Assembly: GCF_945859705.1 (NCBI RefSeq)
Contig: NC_079134.1
Location: 12,751,545 to 12,815,544, forward strand
Source of the DNA: Episyrphus balteatus
Lineage: Eukaryota; Arthropoda; Insecta; Diptera; Syrphidae
Direction of reading: 5' to 3'
Length of the DNA stretch: 64,000 nucleotides
The notes beneath the pieces are model-generated. The model had not been told where the DNA came from and did not search any database. It saw only the letters and a list, made by a program, of their open reading frames with translations. Below, piece after piece: positions 46,001-55,300 of the stretch (its first letter is position 1; each line of letters starts with the position of its first letter). A program made the translations under genes and the position numbers.

Positions 46001-48113
46001 AGTTCCCAACTTCGATTATGAAAATAAAGTTTTCAAAAACTCACTTCCAATTCTTAATTAAGATGTAAGAATGTAAAGGTTAGGTAACCCGAATGAATTA
46101 TTGCAAATGTTTAGGTTGGATAGTACATATTCTGGTTTGAAGAGTACAGAACGAGATCAAAAAATTTTTTTGCTTTTTAGCAAAAACTCTGGGGTGTAAT
46201 CGGCTAACTTGATAGTCGATAGTTGATAGTAAAAAAACGACAAATTATGGAGCAAAATCGTCGTTTTTTTACTATCGAGTTAGCAGATTCCAACAATCTT
46301 TTCTTTTCACTTTAAATAATAAAAAGATAATTTCTATAAGATTACATGTTGAGAAATTTGTGCAAAAAAAGTTCTATGTAACCTAAATCAAAGTATTGTT
46401 TTGTTTGAAAAAAAATCAGTAAAAGGGTTCTATGTTTCAATTTGAATAACATGGAACCTTATTATTATATTAATAAATTTGTGTGAAACCATGGAAGTTG
46501 TATGAGTTTTTTACCAGTATCTTCGCCATTAATTTATTTTTTAATTTTTTTTTTTTAATCTATCCTGAGAGACGTTGAAAGTAGGTACGAAAATTTTTTT
46601 TATTTTTTATAAAATACGACCTTTTAATTCTCAGCCAGCGATATGTATGTAGCTGTGTTCATGCGAACATATAACAAAGTTAAAGAAGAATTAACTGAGT
46701 CCCTGTCGCACCGTGTTAGAGGATATTTTCGAAACTCATGACGACATAATTACAAATGCTTTCGACCCAAAAGAGTCCGATTATCTTAAGGGGGGAAATC
46801 CCTCTGGAATTTTTTATTTTTGCATTATTTTTTTTTTGCGTAATAAATTTATTTATCAACCGAAGAAACTATTTTCAGTGGTCTTAGCCTTAAATGAAGC
46901 CTCAAAAGTGCCTAGATAGTCCCGAAACCAATGCGCTCCGAACCTACCATAGTACGAAAACGAAAACTTTAAACGCATTTTTTTCGAAACTAGTTTTTTT
47001 CCGCGCCGTGCAATGTAACTCAAAAACTAATGAAGCTTTCGATTTGAAATTTGAAGCAAATTACTCCTTAACTTATTGGCCACAACATGAACCTAAAAGT
47101 TGAATAAAATTTGTACAGTAAATATTTTTTTAACTACTTCTTTGTAAAAAAAACATGGTTTTTTTTCGTTTTTTTGATTTCTAATTTTTATTTTTCATTT
47201 AAAAAAAATAAATTTAGGTTCATGCAATGCGTACTAATATCGTCCAACGGAAAAAAATTTCCTTTTTGATTTAAGATCATTTCCTGGACCTGTGCATTGC
47301 ACGGCGTAAACTAGAGGCGTCAACTTTGAAAAGCTCCAGAGCCGCCATTTTGTTATTTTTTCATTTCAAAAAAATTTGTTTCAATACTTGATAATGTCAG
47401 TAATATCTTGTCTTTTTCCAAATTTTAATAAGTGCTTTCAGTTTTTCATAAAAAAATAGTGAAAAAGGTGTCGTCTGGAGGGATTTCCCCCCTTAAGGAC
47501 GATCAATATGCAAAGGTCGAAAGCATGTTTCAAGAGATTGCTGCGGAAACAAACCAAAAATAAGCAAAGAACAGCAGGGAAAACTAAAAGGACATAAAGC
47601 TAGAAAGAATCATCATCCCAACATTTAATGGACACTATGGTTCTTGGCCATCCTTTTACGGTATTTTCAAAACCTTGGTCTATAACAAAACTTTTTGTAA
47701 GTGCAAAATTCAATTCTTTATAGTTTATAGGGGGAATCTATTCTATTGACCGGCAGTTAATGTATTTAAAACAAAATCTCAATTTTACCTGTGAGTTCCT
47801 TGACCAATGTTTGAATGGCTCCCGGAATCATTGAAAATGCACGAATATTTCCAATGCCTTGTAAAAATGCATGACTGAGCCGATACATGTCTTCAGCTGA
47901 AGCATGTTTACGTCTCTTGATGCGATTAGCCAATCCTTGGACATCTTTCTCTGTGAGGTTTTCTAATTCGATTATTTTGGATTGGATTTCACCCAAACCA
48001 AAACGAAGTGAATCATTTTCACAATTTCTTTTGATGTCACGTATATTTTTGGAATATTTACGAATTTTTTCACGAAGAGCTTCAGTTGGAATTATTTGAT
48101 TTTCTGCAGACAT
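42579..48113 (-). CDS. TMCO6-like armadillo-repeat (importin-alpha-like) protein, 3 exons
   Basis: Exons on the minus strand: 48113-47789, 43451-43121, 43062-42579. Phases 1 and 2 close exactly (ACA G|GT ACT; TTG CG|A CCT), giving 379 residues plus stop. The N-terminus (to about 70) has a basic, coiled region with KRRKHAS. The middle has armadillo-type helices (CETLCNLSLGEAPVCEKIAS, RTCLWTLTNIM), and the C-terminus has further ARM-like helices (MRILYAIRLLANLLALD, VEVLWLVKNIVAC). Order and residues resemble TMCO6, a poorly studied importin-like protein; the N-terminal basic stretch recalls the importin-beta-binding segment of importin-alpha. Human TMCO6 is longer (about 490 residues). Function is not established. 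The first intron is 4.3 kb; the second is 58 bp. Confidence 0.8.
43121..43451 (-). CDS. TMCO6-like exon 2
   Basis: Acceptor 'tgtttgaag|gt'. Reads GTNAEQQFHACETLCNLSLG through SDENIKLR and ends at 'ttgcg|gtaagc'. Confidence 0.85.
44030..44375 (+). other. Coding-like patch of unknown origin (probable retroelement debris)
   Basis: Base composition is more balanced than the surroundings. Plus frames give MEKLAEKQTEAGEVIQNLPK and, in another frame, a lysine-rich stretch ending RYKRQTNNRSLAENYR. Stops separate them. It may be part of the same broken retroelement whose gag remnant lies at 46637 onward, but no specific motif proves it. Confidence 0.3.
44357..46642. mobile_element. Candidate 2.3 kb TIR element
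   Basis: The 18-base string 'atcgctggctgagaatta' (44357-44374) recurs exactly inverted at 46625-46642, with weaker similarity for about 18 more bases inward. The interior is non-coding apart from the antisense LINE tail. No target duplication is visible, so an inversion or chance within a retroelement remains possible. Confidence 0.4.
44743..44971 (-). repeat. RTE-like LINE 3' end, antisense copy
   Basis: Read on the minus strand it matches 23620-23850 almost exactly, from the GRPKNSW coding part through the stop, the 'gatcccctcgacatcgagat' block and the (GAA)n tail. It is a 5'-truncated copy of the same LINE family. Confidence 0.8.
46637..46789 (+). pseudogene. BEL/Pao-like gag remnant, left part
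   Basis: Plus frames read SDMYVAVFMRTYNKVKEELT and then, after a shift, LEDIFETHDDIITNAFDPKE SDYL, running straight into the TTAA where the 703-bp element sits. The right part at 47493-47700 continues the same frame. It is retrotransposon debris with internal stops and a shift. Confidence 0.5.
46790..47492. mobile_element. TTAA-flanked TIR element, copy 2
   Basis: Has the same 703-bp length, start ('ggggggaaatccctctgga') and interior as copy 1. The right terminus differs by two bases ('tctggagggatttcccccc'). TTAA is at 46786-46789 and 47493-47496. The insertion lies within a gag-like frame, and taking out the element plus one TTAA leaves that frame continuous. Confidence 0.8.
47493..47700 (+). 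pseudogene. BEL/Pao-like gag remnant, right part
   Basis: Continues in frame after the TTAA as DDQYAKVESMFQEIAAETNQ, then stops. After two in-frame stops it gives IIIPTFNGHYGSWPSFYGIF, the P-F-G-x-W-P-F motif typical of BEL/Pao and similar LTR-retrotransposon gag. It is degraded. Confidence 0.55.
47789..48113 (-). CDS. TMCO6-like exon 1
   Basis: The start is MSAENQIIPTEALREKIRKY, with ATG in good context ('agagaaATGTCT' on minus). Includes the basic KRRKHAS patch and ends ELTG at 'acag|gtaaaa'. A shadow frame on the plus strand here is not a gene. Confidence 0.85.
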
Positions 48114-49770
48114 TTCTCTAGCGCTTCTAGCTACTGGACCAATTGAATTCCCCGCGTAAACAAAACGTTAGGAATATTTTCATTTGGTTATCAGTAGACT
48201 GACGTTTACCGTACTGATTAAATCAGCGATTGTCAAACTGTATTATATTCATACACTTTAAGAAAATACTATGGAAACTTTTTTTTAAAATAAAATCAAT
48301 AAAAAGTGTAATCGTCAGTTTTTGAAAACTGACGCGCATCACTTTTGAAAACTGACGCGCGTCACTTTTGGAAACTGACGCGCGTCACTTTTGGAAAACT
48401 TACGTGCGTCACTTTTTGAAAACTGACTTTTGAAACGAACAAAAAATGTCCACAACAAAAGTTTTAATTAAATTGACGACTGGACCATGTACCCTGGCGG
48501 AAAGAAGCTGAAACTACTTATACACATCAAGCATCAGAAATTGTGGAAATTGATTAGTGCTGTAATGAAATTATTAAAAAGTAAAAACAACAGTTTAAAT
48601 AAAAGTAAAAACTTGTTTTTATATATATAGATTTAAAGCAAAATTATAATTAAAATCGAAGCTCTTGTTGCAACAAGTGTAGTTTAAGTGTGATCTGGTA
48701 ATTCTCCTTGCATTTTGTTCTTGAAATTTGTCATATGAACGAAAAGTTTTCTTAGTGCCAGTTGTACAAACGTGGGTCAGCCTTGGTTCAGGAATTTAAC
48801 CCGCCGATTTCGGCGGATTAGCTGCGGGTCAACTTCGGTTCAAGCATGAATGTGGCTATTTTTACATATATGGACCTTGAACCAGTGTTAAAACTCATCC
48901 TTACTACAGATTTCACAAGATAAAAGTTGCTGATCCACGGATTAAATATTTGTACAACTGGCCCTTAGGTGGTCAATATTATAAAGTTTAAGGCACTTCA
49001 ATTTAATCTTGTTTGTTATATTTCAGACAAGGGTGAGTGCTTATCACCGACACTGTGATTCCAGTGCAACTCATATAGAAAGCTTGAAATTTATATGTTT
49101 CATCTCCTAAAAATATGTTCGATGATATATTTAAAAAATGGTTTCTTTTTTTCAAAGAATCATCCAAAATTCATGGTTGCACCAAAACACGATGAAATAA
49201 CATAACAACTTTTGCATAGAATTGCATCCCTCGCAAAAAGGTATTTATTTCATTAATTCATATTATACGTCAAATGGATATTTTTTATGCCTCCTTTTCT
49301 CTGATTGTGATTAAGTTTTTGGGGAAAAACTTGAATGCTACGGAAATAAAAAATGTCAATGAAGTTATTTAAATGTAATTTTTCTGAAATTAATTTCATT
49401 TATATTTTTTAATTAATTATTTTACCTGAAAAAAAACACATGTATTCTTATGACTCCAGATTTTTTATGTGTATATGTAGTTGCTTATTTTTCCCACCAG
49501 TGTCGCATTTTGACTTTTCTAGTTGTCAATTAGTGCATGTGCTCAATGCAAATTGGAAAACAAGTAAAAAATATCCTCTAATCTACATTCTCTCTGAATG
49601 CATTCATTTCTACACCAGCGCTTCTCAAACCTCAATCAACCTGTCACACAACTGTCACTACAAAAACATCTGTTTTGTAAAAAAAGAAAAAACTAAAAAA
49701 TTAACCAAATTTCTTGTATATTTTTTTTTCTTCTACATCGGTCGATTATTTTTACAAATTTTCTTCGATA
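48114..49770. promoter_or_regulatory. Divergent intergenic region between TMCO6-like gene and mRpL27
   Basis: About 1.66 kb separate the two start codons. It holds the 23-bp tandem repeat at 48324-48434. The frame at 49440-49838 is a chance ORF overlapping mRpL27 exon 1. No other gene was seen. Confidence 0.5.
48324..48434. repeat. 23-bp tandem repeat with ACGCGCGT palindrome
   Basis: Three clean 23-bp units 'gaaaactgacgcgcgtcact' + 'ttt' followed by two diverged ones, about 210 bp upstream of the TMCO6-like start. Each central unit carries the dyad 'tgacgcgcgtca', which is CG-rich in an AT-rich setting and so may be a bank of protein-binding sites. Confidence 0.8.
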
Positions 49771-50311
49771 ATGGCTATGACAATTCTTCAAAAACTCTCC
49801 TTGCAATGTCTCAAAACAGAACAACCACTTTTAAGTAATTAATTTCATTCAAAAACCAAGAATTTCCCTGATTTTTACTTAAACATTTCCAGCAACTGTC
49901 CGAAATGCTAGCAAAAAAACCGGAGGCAGTTCGCGTAACAATCCAAAACATCCGCGACCAAAACATCGTGGTTGGCGTGTACAAGATGGTTGGTATGTTG
50001 CCCAAGGAACGATATTAGCTACACAAAGGACAACAAGATTTCATCCTGGATTAAATGTAAGTAAAAAGATGCACAATTATTGAATTTGTACTAAATTGAA
50101 ATTGTAGGTTGGTTTTGGACGCAATGGAACTCTGTTTGCCATGGAACATGGAAAAGTTTACGTAACTTGCGAAAAATTAGATCCCAATTGGGATCACACT
50201 TGGGTACAGCGTCATTATGCTGGACGAATGGATCAACAAATTCATAAGAAATTCTTTAATGTCATTACCGAGAAGCAACATCAACGTTTTAAGTTGATTG
50301 ATGAGATTTAA
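49771..50311 (+). CDS. mRpL27: Mitochondrial ribosomal protein bL27m (mRpL27), 3 exons
   Basis: Exons 49771-49834, 49893-50056, 50108-50311; GT/AG borders, 432 nt, 143 residues plus stop. The first exon (22 codons, MAMTILQKLSLQCLKTEQPL) is a plausible mitochondrial presequence: no acidic residue for 16 positions, hydrophobic with Lys. The body carries the L27 signature: KTGGSSRNNPKHPRPKHRGW, then GWYVAQGTILATQRTTRFHP GLNVGFGRNGTLFA. bL27 sits near the peptidyl-transferase centre of the ribosome; here it is the mitochondrial version. The gene is compact (58- and 51-bp introns), as expected for a housekeeping gene. Confidence 0.95.
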
Positions 50312-50321
50312 GTTTAAGAAA

Positions 50322-50327
50322 AATAAA
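50322..50327 (+). terminator. mRpL27: mRpL27 polyadenylation signal
   Basis: AATAAA only 11 bases after the stop codon, so the 3' UTR is probably very short. Confidence 0.55.
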
Positions 50328-50428
50328 AAAAGAGAATACAAAATTGAAAAGGTAACTTTTTATTCAAGATCAATTGGTTTTCCTTGCTCTTTGATAGCCC
50401 AAATCAGTCATTACTGAAAACAGTAATG

Positions 50429-51103
50429 TATAGGTCGTTTCAAATCAAAAGTCCCATGTAAAATTGAGCAAAAATAAAAAAAACTCATTCGCTTACTGGA
50501 AGGAAGCATTTATGAGGCAGCTGAACTTTTTCTTAAATTACGATAAAATAATGAAGAACAGTTCTTGATATCCCTATTTTAATTAATTCATCCGTCTGTG
50601 AGATTCACTGGGTTAGCCTCAGAAAGCGGAGGCAAGTCTCCTGGGCTTGCATCACTCCATATCCGCTGACAATACAAAAAAACATACAATTAATTCATTA
50701 TTTATCATTTGAAGGCAGTTGTGATAACTTTTCCGAAGATATTGTTATAGGACTACGTGAAGATGGACCAGAAATGTCCAGTTTATATGATAGCAATTCA
50801 TAACTTAAAATTCTATTCACATCTTTTCATTTGTATAATCAAGCAGTAAATATCATATTTTTATTTTTCAATTATTTTGGAGTCGTCACCATAGAAATCA
50901 TTAATAAACAAATTCAGATTTTTCGTTTGTTTATTTTTTTCTCTAGCATTTCTTTCATTCAAACAAGCATGATTTGTTGTTATTTTTGAGTTGATTTGTC
51001 GCAATGAGCCAATAAAATTGAGTTTTTTGTTTATTTGTTCTCAATTTTATTGGAAGGGAGAAAAAAACTCTGAGTCAGGACTTTTGATTTGAAACGACCT
51101 ATA
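50429..51103. mobile_element. TAGGTCG TIR element, copy A, with LINE-derived segment
   Basis: Left terminus 'tataggtcgtttcaaatcaa' and right terminus with the exact inverse 'gatttgaaacgacctata', about 26-bp arms, 675 bp. Positions 50589-50662 align with the antisense RTE-like LINE 3' end (compare 44838-44910: 'gatccgcctgtggggttcgc'). A frame ending PEMSSLYDSNS is not recognised. The flanking TA could be the target duplication. Confidence 0.7.
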
Positions 51104-51126
51104 CTGACTTAGATTATTCATATATG

Positions 51127-52296
51127 TAGGTCGTTTCAAATCAAAAGTCCCATGGAAAATTGAGCAAAAATAAAAAAACTCATTCGCTTACTGGAAGGAA
51201 GCATTTATGAGACAGCTGAACTTTTTCTAAAATTGATAAAGAAATGAGGACCAGTTCTTGTCTTCTTGATATCCCTATTTTAATTAATTGATCCGTCTGT
51301 GAGATTCACTGGGTTAGCCTCAGAAAGCGGAGGCAAGTCTCCCGGGCTTGCATCAGTCCATATTCGCGGGCAATACAAAAAAAACATACAATTATTTAAT
51401 TATTTATCATTTGAACGCAGTTGCGATAACTTTGCCGAAGATATTGTTATAGGACTAGGTGAAGATGTACCAGAAATGTCGACTTTATATTATAGCAATT
51501 CATAACTTAAAATTCTATTCAAATCTTTGTATAAATGGGCAGTTAATATTTTATTTTTATTTTTCAATTATTTTGGAGTCGTCACCATAGAAATCATTAA
51601 TAAACAAATTCAGATTTTTCGAGTGTTTATTTTTTTCTCTGGCATTTCTTTCATTCAAACAAGCATGATTTGTTGTTATTTTTTAGTTGATTTGTGGAAA
51701 TGAGCCAATAAAATTGAGTTTCTTGTTTATTTGTTCTCAATTTTATTGGAAGGGAGAAAATAAACTCATGTCGTTTTCGATTGGCTCTCCGGAAGCGTCC
51801 GGAATCATTCAGAAGCCTTCTGAAAGTGTTTTATTCACACGAATATGACAGCCAAAACGCTTCTCAGAAGAGAAATTCTCTTCTCGATTTAAAATCGGAA
51901 TTCACTCAAAAAGCACTAACACTTGAATATTTGAAAGTCAAATTAATCACTCAATCAATGTTTTTTTTTATTTTTTGAAATAAATTATTGTTTTCCGAAA
52001 TAAATTTTTTAATTAATTTTCAAATTTACTTAAAATATTTTGGAAGCCAACTTCACCATTAATTTCTTCAGCATTAACATTTTTGAACAATTTTAAAGAT
52101 TTTTTTTGAAAGAAAAATAAATTAATATGAATATTTGACATTTGAAATTTCAAAGAAAAATACACAAACACAAAAAAAAAATGAATTGAGTGGAAGCGAT
52201 TTAAACTGTTTTATTGGATTTCAGAATGAGTGAATCCTTGAGTGTTTCCAATCGAAAACGACATCAGAGTCAGGACTTTTGATTTGAAACGACCTA
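51127..52296. mobile_element. TAGGTCG TIR element, copy B (interrupted)
   Basis: Same termini and interior as copy A, lying 24 bp away in the same orientation. The LINE-like segment recurs at 51288-51361. It is lengthened to 1170 bp by the nested element at 51769-52263. The shared frame here starts MRFTGLASESGGKSPG and ends YYSNS; no motif was recognised. Confidence 0.75.
51769..52263. mobile_element. TGTCGTTTTCGATTGG TIR element nested in copy B
   Basis: Perfect 16-bp terminal inverted repeat 'tgtcgttttcgattgg' / 'ccaatcgaaaacgaca', 495 bp, with a 'tca' on each side (51766-51768 and 52264-52266). Removing it plus one 'tca' restores the sequence seen in copy A except one base. No transposase frame. 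Confidence 0.75.
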
Positions 52297-52323
52297 TAGT
52301 ATTTTTTTTACTTCAGAAAAGCA

Positions 52324-55300
52324 AATGTGGATAGATAAATGTCTCTAGATAAATGTGGATAGATAAATGCCGATAGATAAATGTGGATAGATAAATTTCA
52401 ATAGATAAATGTCGATAGATAAATGTCTCTAGATAGATAAATGTGGATCGATAAATGTCGATAGATAAATGAGGCTATGAGAGCAATAGTGGCGTAACCG
52501 ATTTTTTTTCAAAAATGAGTTTTTCATAAAAACTTGGTCTCTTAATATATTTACTTTATTACAAAAATAGATTTATGCAGCTTGATACACTCAGAACAAG
52601 ATGGCACTCAAAAAAGTGTTGTTTTGAAAAACCCTGTATCTTAAATCACTCGTAGCTCAAAACTTCCTTTTTGTGGCTTACGCCACTATTGTTCTCATAG
52701 CCTCAAATGTCGATAGATAAATGTCGATAGATATATGTGGATCGATAAATGTGGATAGATAAATGTGGATCGATAAATGTGGATAGATAAATGAGGATCG
52801 ATAAATGTGGATAGATATGTGGATCGATAAATGTCGATAGATATATGTGGATCGATAAATGTGGATAGATAAATGTGGATCGATAAATGTGGATAGACAA
52901 ATGTCGATAGATAATGTGCATAGATAAATGTCGATAGATATATGTGGATTGATAAATGTCGATAGATATATGCGGATCGATAAATGTGGATAGATAAATG
53001 TGGATAGATAAATGTGGATAGATAAATGTGGATAGATAAATGTGGATAGATAAATGTCGATAGATATATGTGGATCGATAAATGTCGATAGATAAATGTG
53101 GATCGATAAATGTGGATAGATAAATGTCGATAGATATATGTGGATCGATAAACGTCGATAGATAAATGTGGATAGATAAAAGTCGTTAGATAAAAGTCGA
53201 TAGATAAATGTCGATAGATAAATGTGGATAGATATATGTAGATCGATAAATGTGGATAGATAAATGTGGATCGATAAATGTGGATAGATATATGTGGATC
53301 GATAAATGTGGAAAAATAAATGTGGATCGATAAATGTGGATGGATATAAGTGGATCGATAAATGTGGATCGATAAATGTCCACATTTATCTATCGACATT
53401 TATCTATCGACATTTATCTATCCACATTTATCTATCCACATTTATCTATCCACATTTATCGATCCGCATATATCTATCGACATTTATCGATCCACATTTA
53501 TCTATCGACATTTATCTATCCACATTTATCAATCCACATTTATCGATCCACATTTATCGATCCACATTTATCGATCCACATTTATCTATCGACATTTATC
53601 GATCCACATATATCTATCGACATTTATCTATCGACATTTATCTATCCACATTTATCTATCCACATTTATCTATCGACATTTATCTATCCACATTTATCTA
53701 TCCACATTTATCGATCCACATTTATCTATCCACATTTATCGATCCACATTTATCGATCCACATTTATCGATCCACATTTATCTATCCACATTTATCGATC
53801 CACATATATCTATCCACATTTATCTATCGACATTTATCTATCGACATTTATCTATCCACATTTATCTATCCACATTTATCTATCCACATTTATCTATCCA
53901 CATTTATCGATCCGCATATATCTATCGACATTTATCGATCCACATTTATCGATCCACATATATCTATCCACATTTATCTATCGACATTTATCTATCGACA
54001 TTTATCTATCGACATTTATCGATCCACATTTATCTATCCACATTTATCGATCCACATATATCTATCCACATTTATCTATCGACATTTATCTATCGACATT
54101 TATCTATCGACTTTTATCTATCCACATTTATCTATCCACATTTATCTATCCACATTTATCTATCGACATTTATCGATCCACATTTATCTATCCACATTTA
54201 TCTATCCACATTTATCGATCCACATTTATCCATCCACATATATCTATCCACATTTATCGATCCACATATATCTATCCACATTTATCGATCCACATTTATC
54301 GATCCACATATATCTATCCACATTTATCTATCGATATTTATCTATCGACATTTATCTATCGACATTTATCTATCGACATTTATCGATCCACATTTATCGA
54401 TCCACATTTATCGATCCACATTTATCTATCCACATTTATCGATCCACATTTATCTATCCACATTTATCGATCCACATATATCTATCCACATTTATCTATC
54501 CACATTTATCTATCCACATTTATCTATCCACATTTATCCATCCACATATATCTATCGACATTTATTTATCGACATTTATCTATCCACATTTATCTATCCA
54601 CATTTATCTATCCACATTTATCTATCCACATTTATCGATCCACATTTATCCATCCACATATATCTATCCACATTTATCGATCCACATATATCTATCCACA
54701 TTTATCGATCCACATTTATCGATCCACATATATCGATCCACATTTATCTATCCACATTTATCGATCCACATTTATCTATCCACATTTATCGATCCACATA
54801 TATCTATCCACATTTATCTATCCACATTTATCTATCCACATTTATCTATCCACATTTATCCATCCACATATATCTATCGACATTTATTTATCGACATTTA
54901 TCTATCCACATTTATCTATCCACATTTATCTATCCACATTTATCTATCCACATTTATCTATTCACATTTATCTATCCACATTTATCTATCCACATTTATC
55001 CATCCACATATATCTATCGACATTTATTTATCGACATTTATCTATCCACATTTATCGATCCACATTTATCTATCCACATTTATCGATCCACATTTATCTA
55101 TCCACATTTATCGATCCACATATATCTATCCACATTTATCTATCGATATTTATCTATCGACATTTATCTATCGACATTTATCTATCGACATTTATCGATC
55201 CACATTTATCGATCCACATTTATCGATCCACATTTATCTATCCACATTTATCGATCCACATTTATCTATCCACATTTATCGATCCACATATATCTATCCA

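Larger units (their letters stand above)
43452..47788 (-). other. TMCO6-like intron 1, transposon-rich
   Basis: A 4.3 kb intron with canonical borders. It contains an unexplained coding-like patch at 44030-44375, a candidate TIR element (44357-46642) with an antisense LINE tail, a BEL/Pao-like gag remnant and the second TTAA element. No host exon was seen inside. Confidence 0.6.

Noticed and set aside
49440..49838. 132-codon plus-strand ORF before and over mRpL27 exon 1
   Set aside because: Different frame from mRpL27, low-complexity, overlaps the real first exon and donor site.
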